In this document: in pieces, positions 48,201 through 59,190 of the stretch
Position numbering within the stretch: position 1 is the first letter of the stretch
Layout: the number at the start of each line of letters is the position of its first letter
Assembly: GCA_017893485.1 (NCBI GenBank)
Contig: CM030367.1
Span: 85,628,853-85,692,852, forward strand
Reading direction: 5' to 3'
From: Hemerocallis citrina
Lineage: Eukaryota; Streptophyta; Magnoliopsida; Asparagales; Asphodelaceae
DNA length: 64,000 nucleotides
Notes under the pieces: generated by a model
Database searches by the model: none
Seen by the model: only the letters and a program-made list of their open reading frames with translations
What the model was told of the DNA's origin: nothing
Position numbers and translations under genes: made by a program

Positions 48201-48590
48201 AGCAACATTTTCAGCTCCTTACTATCCGAGATTGGGTCAAATGTTTGGGCTATCAAATTATTTCCAAATATTATGAAAAAATTCATGGATACCCTACATA
48301 CATAGAAGAACAAATTCCCCAAATTTGAGCCTCAAATTTCGAACCGTTTGAGAGCAAGAATTTCCCAAACTCGCCTCACGAGCATGCTTCTTAACAAAAG
48401 CTCATGAAAAAGTTGCTCCTACCATACAACATATCTTTTCTTAGCATGTCACTATTATACATGATAATAAAAATTTCTCTAACTATTTCCACATGCTAAA
48501 AATTCACATACACATCCAATTAGATTTCATCTTATATATTTTAATACCGAAATAATCCTAAACATCTTACTACTCTTATTGATGGAGTTT
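45274..48590 (-). mobile_element. K5: truncated minus-strand LTR related to K2
   Basis: It opens TGTAACGCCCC, the reverse complement of an LTR end, and follows the K2 LTR in reverse from its 3' end inward. Shared phrases include the reverse of GTGTTGAGATGCATTTAAAG and of the GTACATGG-type phrase. About 3.3 kb of the 4.2-kb LTR remains; the U3 promoter part is missing. Similarity fades between about 48540 and 48640, where K6 begins. No second target duplication can be seen. Confidence 0.75.
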
Positions 48591-50750
48591 TGAAGTTTAA
48601 ACTGATGCTTAAATCTGCATTTGAAAATGTATGTATACATGTTGACTGATTTGAAAGTTTTTGTGAAAATTCCCATTTTGAGATCTTGATGTGTTTCTGA
48701 TTGCTTTAATAACTCCTATATAAAATATATAATATTTTCAAGGATCTCAGGAAACTAGATTTTGATTTTATAAAGTTTTAAACGATGTATCGGTTAAACA
48801 TGCACAGAACCTTTAACTGCATTCTGTAGTTTCGACAGTCGATCGACTAATGTCGACAGTCGATTGTCGATGCCCTGGCTGAAGCATTTTTCTTGAGTTT
48901 CAGATTTTATGCGGGACAATCGACCGACTACCTTATGCATTCGACTATCACTGCTCTGATTGATGCTTTCTTTGAGTTTTAGATTTTTTACGCGGTACAG
49001 TCGACCGACTACCTTATGCAGTCGACTGCCACCGCTCTGATTGATGTTTTCTTTGAGTTTTGAATTTTTATGCGGGACAGTCGACTGACTACCTCATGAA
49101 GTCGACTGCTACTTCTCTGACTGGTGAATTTCTTGAGTTTTCTGATGTTTCTTTAAATGATTATTTCATCGACTATAGATTATTAATCTACTATTTAAAC
49201 GATGTTTTTACTACAAATTACAGTATCTTACAGAGAATTGTATTTTATGTGTACTGGAGTTTTAAAAGTATTCTTATGATCTTATTTAAGTAAGTTATAT
49301 GTGTTTTGCAACAAATTGATGTTTTGATGATATTCTATGACCTAAAAATATGTTTTTCTGGTATTTAATGGATTTAATCTTCTATTTGAATTCTAGAATT
49401 TTATGAACGCATTAAATGAATTTGGTTTTTGTTGATTTAAGAAGTTTTCTTCGTATAAAAGTTTTGATGGTGGATTTGTGGGTTTTATTTGAAGTTTTGT
49501 GTTGATATTTGTTTTGTGAATCTCTAGGAGTTGAGTGGGAGTCCTGTGAACCGGCAGATGAGATTTTGTTGATTTAGACCAGTTAGGTCTTGGGTTTGTT
49601 GCTGTGAAATTTAATTTCGGCACGATACACTAACTCTAGAGATGAGGATTTTGTGTTTTAATAATAATCAACTTAAGGATATGCACTAGTGGAGATGTGA
49701 TGGAACTTGGGAAACGTAAGTATATGCTCTTGGTCTGTTAGTCCAGTAGATACGTTCCAGGACTGTTTGTTGTCCTGTCTCGAGAGGACATTTTTATGTT
49801 CGCGTGTCGAGGGTCTGCAGGCCTATTCACGAAGCATGCAAGGTGCATTCGCGTGTCGAGGGTCGGCGGGCCTATTCACGGGATGTACCTGGTGTATCTG
49901 CACGTCGAGGGCCTTGCAAGCTTATTCGTGGGGTACACGGTTGGGAGGTGATTCTCCGGTTTTAGAGCTATTCTTACATGATGCTTGCGCGTCGAGGGCT
50001 GTGATGCCTATTCACGGAGTATTCTGGATCTTGTTTCCATCACCGTAGTAGGATTAGTTGCATAACGAGGGACTTAACCCTATAAAGTGGAGATCGTTAA
50101 GGGCTTGTACCGGACCTATGTAATGTGGGATGCATAGAATCCGACAAGTATGCATTAGAGAGTCAGCATATAGTATCGATGTTTTCTTGACTTGGTTTTA
50201 TGCATGTTGTTTTCTGTTTTCTACACTTGACACTTAGTTTAGGTTCACTTTATGTTTTCATGTTTTATTTATTGTTGATTCTTATTTCTTTTATTCTTAA
50301 TACATGTTGTTTATGATTCTATGCCTTATGATTATTTATTGTTGTTTCATATTCCTTTCATTTTTATGGTTGACATATGTTGTTTATGACTTTATCCTTC
50401 ATGTTTTATTTATGTTGTTTTGTTTTTATGTCACTCACACCGTTATGGCTGACCCCTGTAGTTTTGGGGGTTAGGGTTATCTCTAGCCTCATGTTTTACA
50501 GGTAGGTGCTTATAGCTTGGGATTTGGATGCTTGTGCTATAATGATATAGAGCTTATGTAAATTGTAAAAGAAAGATTGTAATTCAAGGTGCTTTGTATT
50601 CCGCTGTGTTTTGTAAACAATTAATGTAATAAAGTTGAAATAAAAAAATTATCTGTGTTTTTGGCTATATTTACTATTGCAATTGAAGTTGATGCTGGGA
50701 ATTGTGCCATGTATTTCTGAGATATCATATTGGAAATTCGGGGCGCTACA
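48590..50750 (+). mobile_element. K6: 5'-truncated chromovirus LTR
   Basis: It ends GGGGCGCTACA and shares order and phrases with the K1 and K3 LTRs, but lacks the first part. It holds four GTCGAC pairs and the CCTATTCACG tandem block (about 49795-50025). Downstream of that block it is closer to K1 than to K3, so it is probably not the 3' partner of K3. The five bases after it (gccaa) do not match those before K3 (gaaac). Confidence 0.75.
48836..49108. repeat. four paired GTCGAC palindromes in K6
   Basis: Starts 48836/48857, 48917/48938, 48998/49019 and 49078/49099. All four pairs are 21 bp apart and pairs recur every 80-81 bp. Variants include CAGTCGATCG and CATTCGACTA. Confidence 0.9.
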
Positions 50751-51080
50751 GCCAATAACTTTGAAAACTGCCAAATCATCTCCTGCTAGTTCCAAGCTCG
50801 TCCTCATCAGAATGCGACAACAGACTTGAATCCCACTTCCGAAGCCACTCCTCTCATTCAATGGAAAGAACTAGTCCTGTCTAAACACATTGGTGCATCT
50901 GCAGATCTGCCATTCTCTATGCAAAACAATGGGGGGCTCACTCCAAAATAGGCAAGTCCAGGCAAGGTCTACCACGTTGTTTGCCTAACGGCCCATCAAC
51001 TTGAAGACCTGGGGGGCAAGGAGATATCAGCAGGAATTTGGAAAGTGGAACACCTCATGAACCTCAACAAGGGCGCTTAA
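50751..51080 (+). pseudogene. pol: T0 pol C-terminal remnant
   Basis: One frame runs from the K6 border to TAA at 51078-51080 with two internal TAGs. Its end, YHVVCLTAHQLEDLGGKEI then WKVEHLMNLNK, resembles the extreme C-terminus of gypsy integrases, where a K-L-x-x-L-x-G-K element is followed by a W-x-x-x-x-L motif. The rest of integrase, RNase H and RT are absent. Confidence 0.6.
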
Positions 51081-52482
51081 TGCATGCCTCCTCCATATAT
51101 TTTCAATATTTTGTAATAAAAGCGAGCAACTAGAGCAGCCATTTAGTTTTACTTTTTAATAAAGACCTCTTTCACTACCGGTCACTGCGTATAATAATGA
51201 CCAGCCACTAGAGTAGCTGCTTAGTTTTATTTTCCAATAAAATTTGTATTATTTTTTATAAAATTCTTGTACAACACTACGAATGCATACATTGAGTTAA
51301 AAACAAACCTACTCCAACAACGGCATCAAAAACTCATTAAAAGCTCCTTATAAGACGAGTTCGGAGTCTATACACATGGCTCGATGTTACCATAGCAATT
51401 TGCAACAATGCAAGTTCAGAGTTCAACTCGCCATTCAATCTACTCCTACAACCTGTTAATACCTAAACTAACATGTTCAGAATCCATACCCATGGCTTGG
51501 AGTTACTTTAGCAACCTGCAATCAAGCACGTTAAGAGTTCAACTCGCCATTCGATTTGTTCCTGAGACAAGTTAAAATTCCCTAAACACATATTAGAGGT
51601 CCAAAATCGTGCATTGTAGTTACTCCAATAAAACTTGTGGAAGCAACACTTGGAGTTCAACTCGCCACTCGATGGGACTCCCACAATTTGTTGGAGGACC
51701 CATACAACAAGTTTGGAAAATAACTCTCCTTCAACAGTGCTCCTACAACTAGCTGAGTACAAGACGAATAAGTTCTAAACTCCGTCAAACATTACGAACA
51801 CCATTGACAGTTCATTAGCTATACACAACAAATTTGAGGCCTTGTTATTTAGCTACAAAGAACTCAGTCGATGACTCATCATTCTCAGCGACAAGTGGCA
51901 CAACAAGGATCAAGCATTGGAAAAGAATTCTTCAAATCACAGAACTATTGCAAATCAATGCAGTCAGATCCAGTGTCACTACAAGTCTCATTACAACTAC
52001 AGAATTACAATGAGTCTACGTTTCATACCTAAGAAACGCTACAAGAAGTCTTACAAACACTGTACAACAAACTGTCCTGCAAGTCGTTCTTCCAGCTACA
52101 CACTAGAGGGATGCTTTGCCTAAGAGACACAAACCTCTTTACAGGCTTTCAGCCAGTTAACAGCTCCCCAGGGTGACCTCAACTCTTGACGATAAAAATC
52201 AGGATAAGCCTTCCATAGGCGGGAAAACTCCAAGTCTTTCCTACCACATTCACCTAAGCAAGCTCCAATTCTATCCTGCATAACATACCATGCAAACGGA
52301 CAAGTCCTAACTCCATCAAGCGCAACATAGTGCAAAAAAGTGCAAACTCGGCATACCGAGGACGTCATTTGTTGTACATGACTGCTTGTCAGCATGGAGA
52401 CTAACGGAATTACTTCATTGCTGAACAAACACAAAGGACTACACTTCGACATCAAGAATACTCGAAACGAGCTCTGCCAACA
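51081..52482 (+). repeat. T0 3' region with 117-bp degenerate repeats
   Basis: Non-coding. The phrase GTTCAACTCGCCAYTC occurs at about 51421, 51537 and 51655, giving a period of 116-118 bp. The rest of this stretch shows no gene; short frames are scattered on both strands. Confidence 0.6.
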
Positions 52483-53265
52483 ACTCGTTGACTCTAAACA
52501 ACAAGCTCAATGCCTTGATCACCGCTCAAGCTTCGTCAACACTTGTTGACTCAAAACAACGAGTTCAACGCTCTGCTCACCCCTCGAGCTCCATCAAGAA
52601 CTCGTTGACTCCAAACAATGAGTGCAACGCCCTGCTTTCTGCTCGAGCCCTATCAACAATTCGTGGACTTCAAACAACGAGTTCAAAGCCTTGATTTCCG
52701 CTCGAGTCCCATCAACAACTTGTTGACTCCAAATAATGAGTCCAATGCCTTGATCTCTGCACAGGCTCCATCTGCAACTCGTTGGCTCCAAACAATGAGT
52801 TTGATCCCCTGCTCTCGGGTCGAGCCCCATCAACAACTCGTGGACTCCAAACAACGAGTTCAACACCTTGCTTTCTGCTCAAGCCCCATCAACAACTCGT
52901 TGACTCCAAACAATGAGTTCAACACCATGCTCTCTACTCAAGCCCCATCAATAACTCATTGGCTCCAAACAACGAGTTCAACGCTTAGCTCACCACTCGA
53001 ACTCCATCAGTAACTCATTGGCTCCAAATAATGAGTTCAATGCTCTGCTCACCACTCGAGCTCCATCAATAACTCGTTGACTCCAAACAATAAGTTCAAC
53101 ACATTGCTCTTCGCTTGTGCTCCATCAACAACTTGTTCAGTCCAAACAATGAGTTCAACACCTTGCCCACCCATCGAGCTCCATCAACAACTTGTTGTCT
53201 CCAAACAATGAGTTCAGCGCCCCTCTCTTCGCTCGAGTCCTACCAACAACCCCTTAACTTCATGC
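52483..53265 (+). repeat. 59-bp minisatellite with internal hairpin
   Basis: About 13 units start at 52483, 52541, 52600, 52659, 52718, 52777, 52836, 52895, 52954, 53013, 53072, 53131 and 53190, an almost perfectly regular 59-bp step. Most units contain AACTCGTTG, about 8 bases, then CAACGAGTT or close variants, so each can fold. Because 59 is not a multiple of three, frames crossing the array are not conserved as protein. Confidence 0.93.
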
Positions 53266-53835
53266 AGTTGGGTCGTCGCTCAACTCTGTCTTATAGTTGC
53301 CTCCCAAAACTTGTTGGGTGCAAACGATAAGTTCAACATTCCACTCCATCTCAGAGTTGTTTCCCCAAAACTTGCTGGGTACAAACGGCAAGTTTAACGT
53401 TCAACTCTGTCATAAAGTTCTCTCCAAATTTCTGGGCGCAATCAACAAGCTCAGCTTCTAACTCCATCTCAGATTTGTCTCTCAAAACTTGTTGGGAAAC
53501 AATAAGTTCAAACTTCCAACTTCGTCTCGGAGCTGTCTCTCAAAACTTGCTGGGCGCAAATGGAAAGTTCAGCATTTAACTCCATCACAGTGTTCTCTCT
53601 AAACTTGCTGGGACCAAACAGCAAGTTCAACGTTCGACTCTGTCTCAGAGTTGTCTCCAAACTCGCCGGATCAAACGACAGGTTCAACACCAACTTCGTC
53701 TTAGAGTTTTCTTCAAAAACTTGCTGGGATCAAACAGTGAGCTCTACATCCAAATTCGTCTTGGAGTTCTCTCAAAACTTGCTAGGCGCAAATGACAAGC
53801 TCAATGTTCAACTCTGTCATAGGGCCGTCTAGAAG
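53266..53835 (+). repeat. diverged continuation of the 59-bp minisatellite
   Basis: About nine units of 57-61 bp carry ACTTGCTGGG then a GCAAACGACAAGTTCAACG-type phrase. The second half of the unit resembles that of the 59-bp array, so this looks like an older branch of the same repeat. Confidence 0.8.
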
Positions 53836-53944
53836 TTTCCTCTACATACCTGCTCGGTGCAAACACCCGTCGGACAAAATAACCGAACAACACAATGCTT
53901 GGTCGACGAAAGAGCGGTTCAACGAAATGAGCGATGGGATCGTC

Positions 53945-54310
53945 GATCGACAAAGTCATAGCTAGATGAAGTTGTAGCTCGACAAGAGTCATAGTTCGAC
54001 CAAGTCATAGCTAGACGAAGTCATAGCTAGACGAAGTTGTAGCCCAACAAGAGTCATAGTTCGACCAAGTTATAGATTGATGAAGTCGTAGCTCGACAAA
54101 GTCATAGCTAAATGAAGTCATAGCTCGACAAGAGTCGTATCTTGACAAAGTTGTAGCTCGACGAAGTCATAGCTCGACAAAATCATAGCTAGACAAAGTC
54201 ATAGCTATACGAAGCCATAGCTTGACCAAGTTGTAGCTCAACGAAGTCCTAGCTCGACAAGAGTCATAGCTCGACCAAGTTGTAGCTCGACGAAGCAACT
54301 CATAGCTTGA
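53945..54310 (+). repeat. 16-bp minisatellite
   Basis: About 21 units of GAAGTCATAGCTCGAC and variants, 16 bp with occasional 17-bp units. Confidence 0.88.
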
Positions 54311-54904
54311 CCACAAGCGGGGATTGCACGAACAAAGTTGATCAAAACTCCAACACCATAGCTCCACAAACGACCTTCAAATTCAAGCTTCATAACCTAC
54401 TTCAGAGATGAGTAAGCGAGTTCATATCCACCTCGAGCACAAACTCCCAAGCCAACTTCAACAATTCTAAACTAAATTACGTGATCAACTGAATCCAAGA
54501 ACATCGAACCACCAACATGAAGGTGATCAACTTTGAAGCCTCGACCTCGACCCAATATCAAGCCAATCTAGAACTCAGTCAACTCCAAACTTCCTTCGAC
54601 CAAATCAACCCGAAGTCAACAATAGCTCCACCTCCAAGCTACACAAGAGATCCAACAATCGAGGGAATAAAAGAAAAAAATTCAAAATACCAACCAGTTA
54701 GGGAAGAATGAATAAATTCCACACAGTGAAGAAATTCCAACTTCATTAAGAGCAATCGGATTTGGACCAAACCCAACAACCATCCAAACCTGACCTAATT
54801 CCAACACATTAAAGGTCTATAGGGTTTCGGGTCTAAGCCAAATGAAACTCGAAACCCACAAACTCCTTAAAACCCTTCTTCTCCAAAATATCAACTCAGT
54901 GCCC

Positions 54905-55490
54905 GTAGCTCGACAACCAAAACTCAACTGCATAGCTATGCGAGGGTGGTAGCTCGATGAGGCTCATAGCTCGACGAAGGTGGTAGCTCGACCAAGATTA
55001 GAGCTCGACGGAGATCGAAAGCAACAAAGTGAACACACTGTAGCTCAACATCCAGAGCTAATTGCTCGACAACAAAAACTCGTCTCCATAGCTAGACGAG
55101 GGTTGTAGCTCAACGAGGCTCATAGCTTGATGAGGCTCATAGCTTGACAAAGGTGGTAGCTCGACCAAGATCGGAGCTCAACAAAGATCGAATGTAGCAA
55201 AGTGAACACACTGTAGCTCGACGGCCAGAGCTATAGCTCGATGCTACTATAGCTCGACCAAAGCACGTCCCCCATAGCTCGACAACTCCAACTCAACCCA
55301 TAGCTTGACTAGATGAAGTAGCTCGATGGGGAAGAAAGGTCATATCTCGACCAACAAAAAACAGAGCACGATAGAACCCATGGCTCAACGGGGGTGATAG
55401 ATCGTCAAAAAATTTGTAGCTCGAGAACTCCACGGTAGTTCAACAAAGGAAAGAAACCATAGCTCGACCAAGATCAAATGCCCATAGCTC
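54905..55490 (+). repeat. higher-order TAGCTCGAC repeat
   Basis: TAGCTCGAC phrases recur irregularly. A block of about 150-180 bp that includes AAGTGAACACACTGTAGCTC is present twice (near 55035 and 55205). It is related to the 16-bp minisatellite upstream. Confidence 0.75.
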
Positions 55491-56163
55491 AAGGATACCG
55501 TCGATCGAGCTAGGGGGCGCTCGCAGTTTTCGTTGGTCATCAGATTGCCAAGACAGTTTTGCACACAACTGAGATGGACGCTTTCGATTTGGTCACGTCG
55601 CCTTCTTTCTTCCCCAACCACTCCGCCTAATTGCTACCGCTCAATCACTCCGAAATGCGTGCCAGTGCGAGATCAATGCTCTAGGATGCACCACATTGCT
55701 CATCACCATCATAGCCCCATCACAGTCACGAACTTCATTTAGCGGGTGAACTAAGTGCTGATCAACGCTAAGATCGTATCAAAAAGCGTGCAATGATTTG
55801 ATTATTCATAAAAATCCCAAAAATCATTTAGAATTTGAAAAATAATTAAAATTCCAAAATTAATTATTTTATTTTGGAAAAAAATAATTAGAATTTAAAA
55901 AAGTAATTAAAAATTGGGATAATTAGTTAAAAATTCGAAATAATGATTTTAAATGGGGGGAAATTTTATTTTAAAATCCAGAATAACTCAAAAAAGTACA
56001 AAAAATTACGGAAAACTCCAAAAAAATCCAAGAAAATATTTACCACCTTTAGAAGCTTCTAATCAGTTCTAAGTATCCCTAATACATCCTGAAAGCTAAA
56101 ATTGTTTTCTAGAATCCAAGATTTAGGCGAACTGCTTCCCGAAAGGCAAGAAAATTATCTCCC
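55491..56163 (+). other. T0 3' untranslated region, no gene seen
   Basis: The first 300 bp are of mixed composition with no domain. From about 55790 the sequence becomes very AT-rich. It leads into the polypurine tract. Confidence 0.6.
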
Positions 56164-56175
56164 GAGAGTGGGGGG
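56164..56175 (+). other. T0 polypurine tract
   Basis: GAGAGTGGGGGG lies a few bases before the 3' LTR. It primes plus-strand DNA synthesis in LTR elements. Confidence 0.8.
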
Positions 56176-56179
56176 CTTA

Positions 56180-56807
56180 TGATAATGGTAAAAATCATAG
56201 CAAATCAGGCCTGTACAATCCTAGCACAGATAATAAAGCTTCTACAGGCAGATTAATCATAACAGGCCTTGTTAATAGCTCTGGGCCTTCTCCAGGCTTC
56301 TCTGTAAGACATGGGCCATTTCCAAGCCCATTAACCCACTAGGAGAGACATCTAATCCATAAGGATTGTAGGTCAAATCTCTTATCTTCAGACAAGAGAG
56401 TCTTATCTCCTAAGGGGAGAATCAACAAGAGATAAAGAATTCATATTAATCTAATGGATTCAACTCAATCTCCTCAACTACTTCTCAGCCTATAAATACC
56501 GTTCCCCCTCCTCAATCAGAAGTTAACTAGCAGTTTTTCTCTCAAACTCTCTTTCTCTCTCTGGTTCTGACTTGAGTGTCAGAGGGTCTGTCGTTAGGGC
56601 CACCCCTGATGTGTTAGGCTTTTTGCAGGTCCATCGGTTACGTCAGCAACCATCGGATTCAGATCAAAGTGTTCAATCAACGATCTAGATCCACTCTCAG
56701 GAGCTCTAACTACTTTCACGGCAACAGTCAAAGGTCAGTTCTTTAGTAGTTTCCTTCACATATAAACACACTATTGGTTTTCTCCCACACCAAAGTAGGC
56801 AAGAACA
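56180..56807 (+). repeat. T0 3' LTR (about 628 bp)
   Basis: TGATAATGG...AAGAACA, with TATA box 56491-56498 and the same late phrases as the 5' LTR. It holds the unoccupied site for the MITE found in the 5' LTR (near 56436-56440). Confidence 0.8.
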
Positions 56808-57243
56808 GCTTTGCCTCTATTCTTTGTGAATTTTCAATTACACCCAAGTAGGATTTCACCTCTACAAGTAGAACCCTACAATCCAAGCCTAATTACAAAA
56901 AGGGGAAATTCTTTAACAAGTAGAGAACAAATTGATGCTCAATATTACAATAGAAAGTTAAAATATATTGGAGGTTCTAAACTAGTCAAGCAAAGTGATG
57001 GAATATAAGATCTAGAAATTGTAGATAAAGAGTTTAAAATATGAAAGATTTTATGAGTAAAATCTCATTAAAACAATGGAGAATGTGAATCCTATATATG
57101 AAAGTTGAGGAAAACACCAAACTCAAAAACTCAAATTTCATCACAAAATGAATATACTCATATACCTTCATAACATCTATATTAATAGCTGTTAGAAGGG
57201 TATTTTTGTCAAAATCCAAGGGCGGAGCTAGAATTTTTATTAA
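56808..57243. other. flank of T0, no gene seen
   Basis: AT-rich. A 65-codon frame has no recognisable feature. It ends at TAA (57241-57243), the target duplication of the next MITE. Confidence 0.5.
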
Positions 57244-58217
57244 GGGGGTGTTTAGTTGGTTGTAAAATATATCCAATCCATGAAGATTATTGTAGGAGAA
57301 AAAAATATTTGGAAATGAGTTCTGAAAAAGTGGTTTATTTGGATGTAGTTTTATTGTAGTACTAGATTTGCCCGTGGGCACGTGCCTACGGCATGTCTTC
57401 GAAACGATACAACACACGAAAAGCCCTGTAAACAGTAAAACAACAATTATGTAGTTCAAGTTTGAATAGTATGACAATAATTAGTTGTAAATAAAAGTCC
57501 ATGTTTCTATTAGTATATGTTGAAAAATAATTATAAATGAGGGTGTAAAATCCAACTTCTTAAAACTTTAAGGATGGAAATTGATGAAATTTAACTGTTG
57601 AAGAGATATTTGCTATTTTCAATATAACATGTGCAATAAAAAAAACATAAAAATTCTGAAAATTTTACAAACCTGAAATCTTAAAATCTAAATTTTTAAG
57701 TAAATAAAGAAAAAATGAGAGAGAGAGGGGGAGAGAGAGAAAGAGAAAAATATGAAAAAGTGAAGAGAGAAGAGAGAGATAGTAATAAAGTAATGAGTTT
57801 TTTTAGTTTTGGGGGGAAAATTTTAATTTTGGGATTTGAAATTTTGGGCGGAAAAATATGTTTTGAGAGAATCAATCTAGGCCATAGATTTTAGGGGAGA
57901 TTGAATGAGAGTCACTTGATAGCTTTCTTTGTAATTTATTATATAGATAAAATATAGAGAAGAGAGAGAATTTAAAAATTAGTAAAAAATTAATGTATAG
58001 GAGTAGGTGGAAATGTTTTATTAGACAATGTAAAAAGAAATGAGAGAGAAACAATTAAAAACGCGTGAACATTGCTCATCCATGGAAATCTGGGTTTTGT
58101 TTTTAATTTCAGAACGCGCTACAATAGGAATCCACATCCAGCTAAAAAAAACTGTGAACAGTACACTTCCTCGTATTTCTTTCGCTACAGTGTTCTTGTA
58201 TGGCAACAAACACCCCC
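57244..58217. mobile_element. PIF/Harbinger-like MITE, holding a Helitron
   Basis: The left end is GGGGGTGTTTAGTTGG and the right end is CAACAAACACCCCC. TAA flanks both sides (57241-57243, 58218-58220). Without the Helitron it is about 388 bp. The GGGGGTGTTT terminus is common among plant Tourist-like MITEs. No transposase is present. Confidence 0.78.
57362..57947 (-). mobile_element. non-autonomous Helitron, 586 bp
   Basis: Minus-strand 5' end TCTATATAATAAATTAC at 57947 and 3' end GGGCAAATCTAG at 57362. Flanks are A/T. The subterminal palindrome around GGCACGTGCC lies at about 57375-57390. It is a relative of 1566-1980 with a longer AT/AG-rich middle. Confidence 0.8.
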
Positions 58218-58542
58218 TAAGCGTGAGCACTTGAGTCTATCATTGTATGAACCCGAGTTTGTAGTTTAACATGAAATGGTGACTAAGACCCTATATTTGA
58301 AGTGTCTAAGAGTTCTTTGTTCATCATAAACTTTTGTCCTTATATTATATTTAAGAAAATCAAATAGTTAAGAACTCATACATGGCTGTTCGTATAATTT
58401 GTTCAGAAATTCGTTGCTAAGTTTAGTGACAACAGATTCGATGACGAACAATCAAACAAATAGATTAAACCAATCACACAAAGCAGACAATGATTTGTTC
58501 AAGTTCGGGCGAACGTAATCCGTGGGAGAAAGAAGAGAAATA
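58218..58542. other. intervening sequence, no gene seen
   Basis: Non-coding stretch between the MITE and C1. The last five bases (aaata) would be the C1 target duplication, but its partner lies beyond the window. Confidence 0.5.
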
Positions 58543-58965
58543 TGTTGATTCTTAGTTTTGATGACTACAACACAATGCAAAGTTGTGCTACTTCTTATAT
58601 ATTGCAGATGTATCACGATCAATACTATGTGTGATACACAAAGGAAAAGTTGATCCAATGAAGCTCTCAAAGACAATTTGATCAAGCTACAAAGTTCTAA
58701 GTTCAAGACAAGATTGATCAAGAAAGCTTCAACAACTAAAGACAATGGCTCAAGCTCAAATTCAAGACTCAAGATCAAGACAAGATTCAGTGATTCAGTG
58801 TGTTTTATTAAATGTCTTGTAAATAATTGTAATTTTATTTCTTTGAGTCTTAGAATGATGTAATAGCCTTGTCACACATACACACTGACAAATTTCTTTA
58901 TAATTGAGTGTTTTTCACAAGTTTAATGGTTGAAACAAGCTTGATTAAGATCAGCTGTTGAGTAC

Positions 58966-59067
58966 CAGTCGACTGCCATTTGGCACCAGTCGACTGTACT
59001 AGTACGAAACTGTCTGAACTTTTTCAAACTCTGGCCAGTCGACTCATCATGGAAACCCAGTCGATTG
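58966..59067. repeat. two paired GTCGAC palindromes upstream of the C1 TATA box
   Basis: Starts 58966/58987 (21 bp) and 59036/59058 (22 bp); pair-to-pair step is 70 bp. Confidence 0.92.
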
Positions 59068-59183
59068 TTCAAGTCGTTTTGACAGATTTCAGAATTTAAA
59101 ACTTGTTTTTCGAATTCAAAAGTTTTATATCCGTTTTAAATCAGTTTTATTAACTATTTTATAACGTCCTAGTGATTCCTCTC

Positions 59184-59190
59184 TATAAAT
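59184..59190 (+). promoter_or_regulatory. TATA box of C1 LTR
   Basis: TATAAAT in the context CTCTATAAATAGAG, a strong plant-type TATA element. Confidence 0.7.

Larger units (their letters stand above)
2296..56807 (+). mobile_element. T0: Tat-like Ty3/gypsy element, split by nested insertions
   Basis: Two related LTRs bracket three internal pieces that belong together: leader 3505-3712, gag scrap 29863-30179, and pol end plus 3' untranslated region 50751-56179. Together these are about 6 kb, too short for a complete element; most of gag and pol is gone. Tat-type features are a PBS of the TTGGC...CTGTGG type, an Arg/Ser-rich gag start, tandem repeats downstream of pol, and a G-rich polypurine tract before the 3' LTR. 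The 5-bp flanks (cagtc before, gcttt after) do not match, so the ends may have changed or the LTR limits are off by a few bases. It is the oldest layer in the window. Confidence 0.7.

Noticed and set aside
30180..50750. K3 and K6 as the two LTRs of one element
   Set aside because: Flanking five-base sequences differ and K6 is closer to K1 than to K3 in its last part; kept as two separate remnants.
52618..53013. A 131-codon frame with repeating peptides
   Set aside because: It crosses the 59-bp minisatellite; a 59-bp period changes frame each unit, so the peptide repeat is not maintained.
52483..54310. Regular repeats considered as a CRISPR array
   Set aside because: Units are contiguous and similar throughout, without unique spacers, in a plant retrotransposon.
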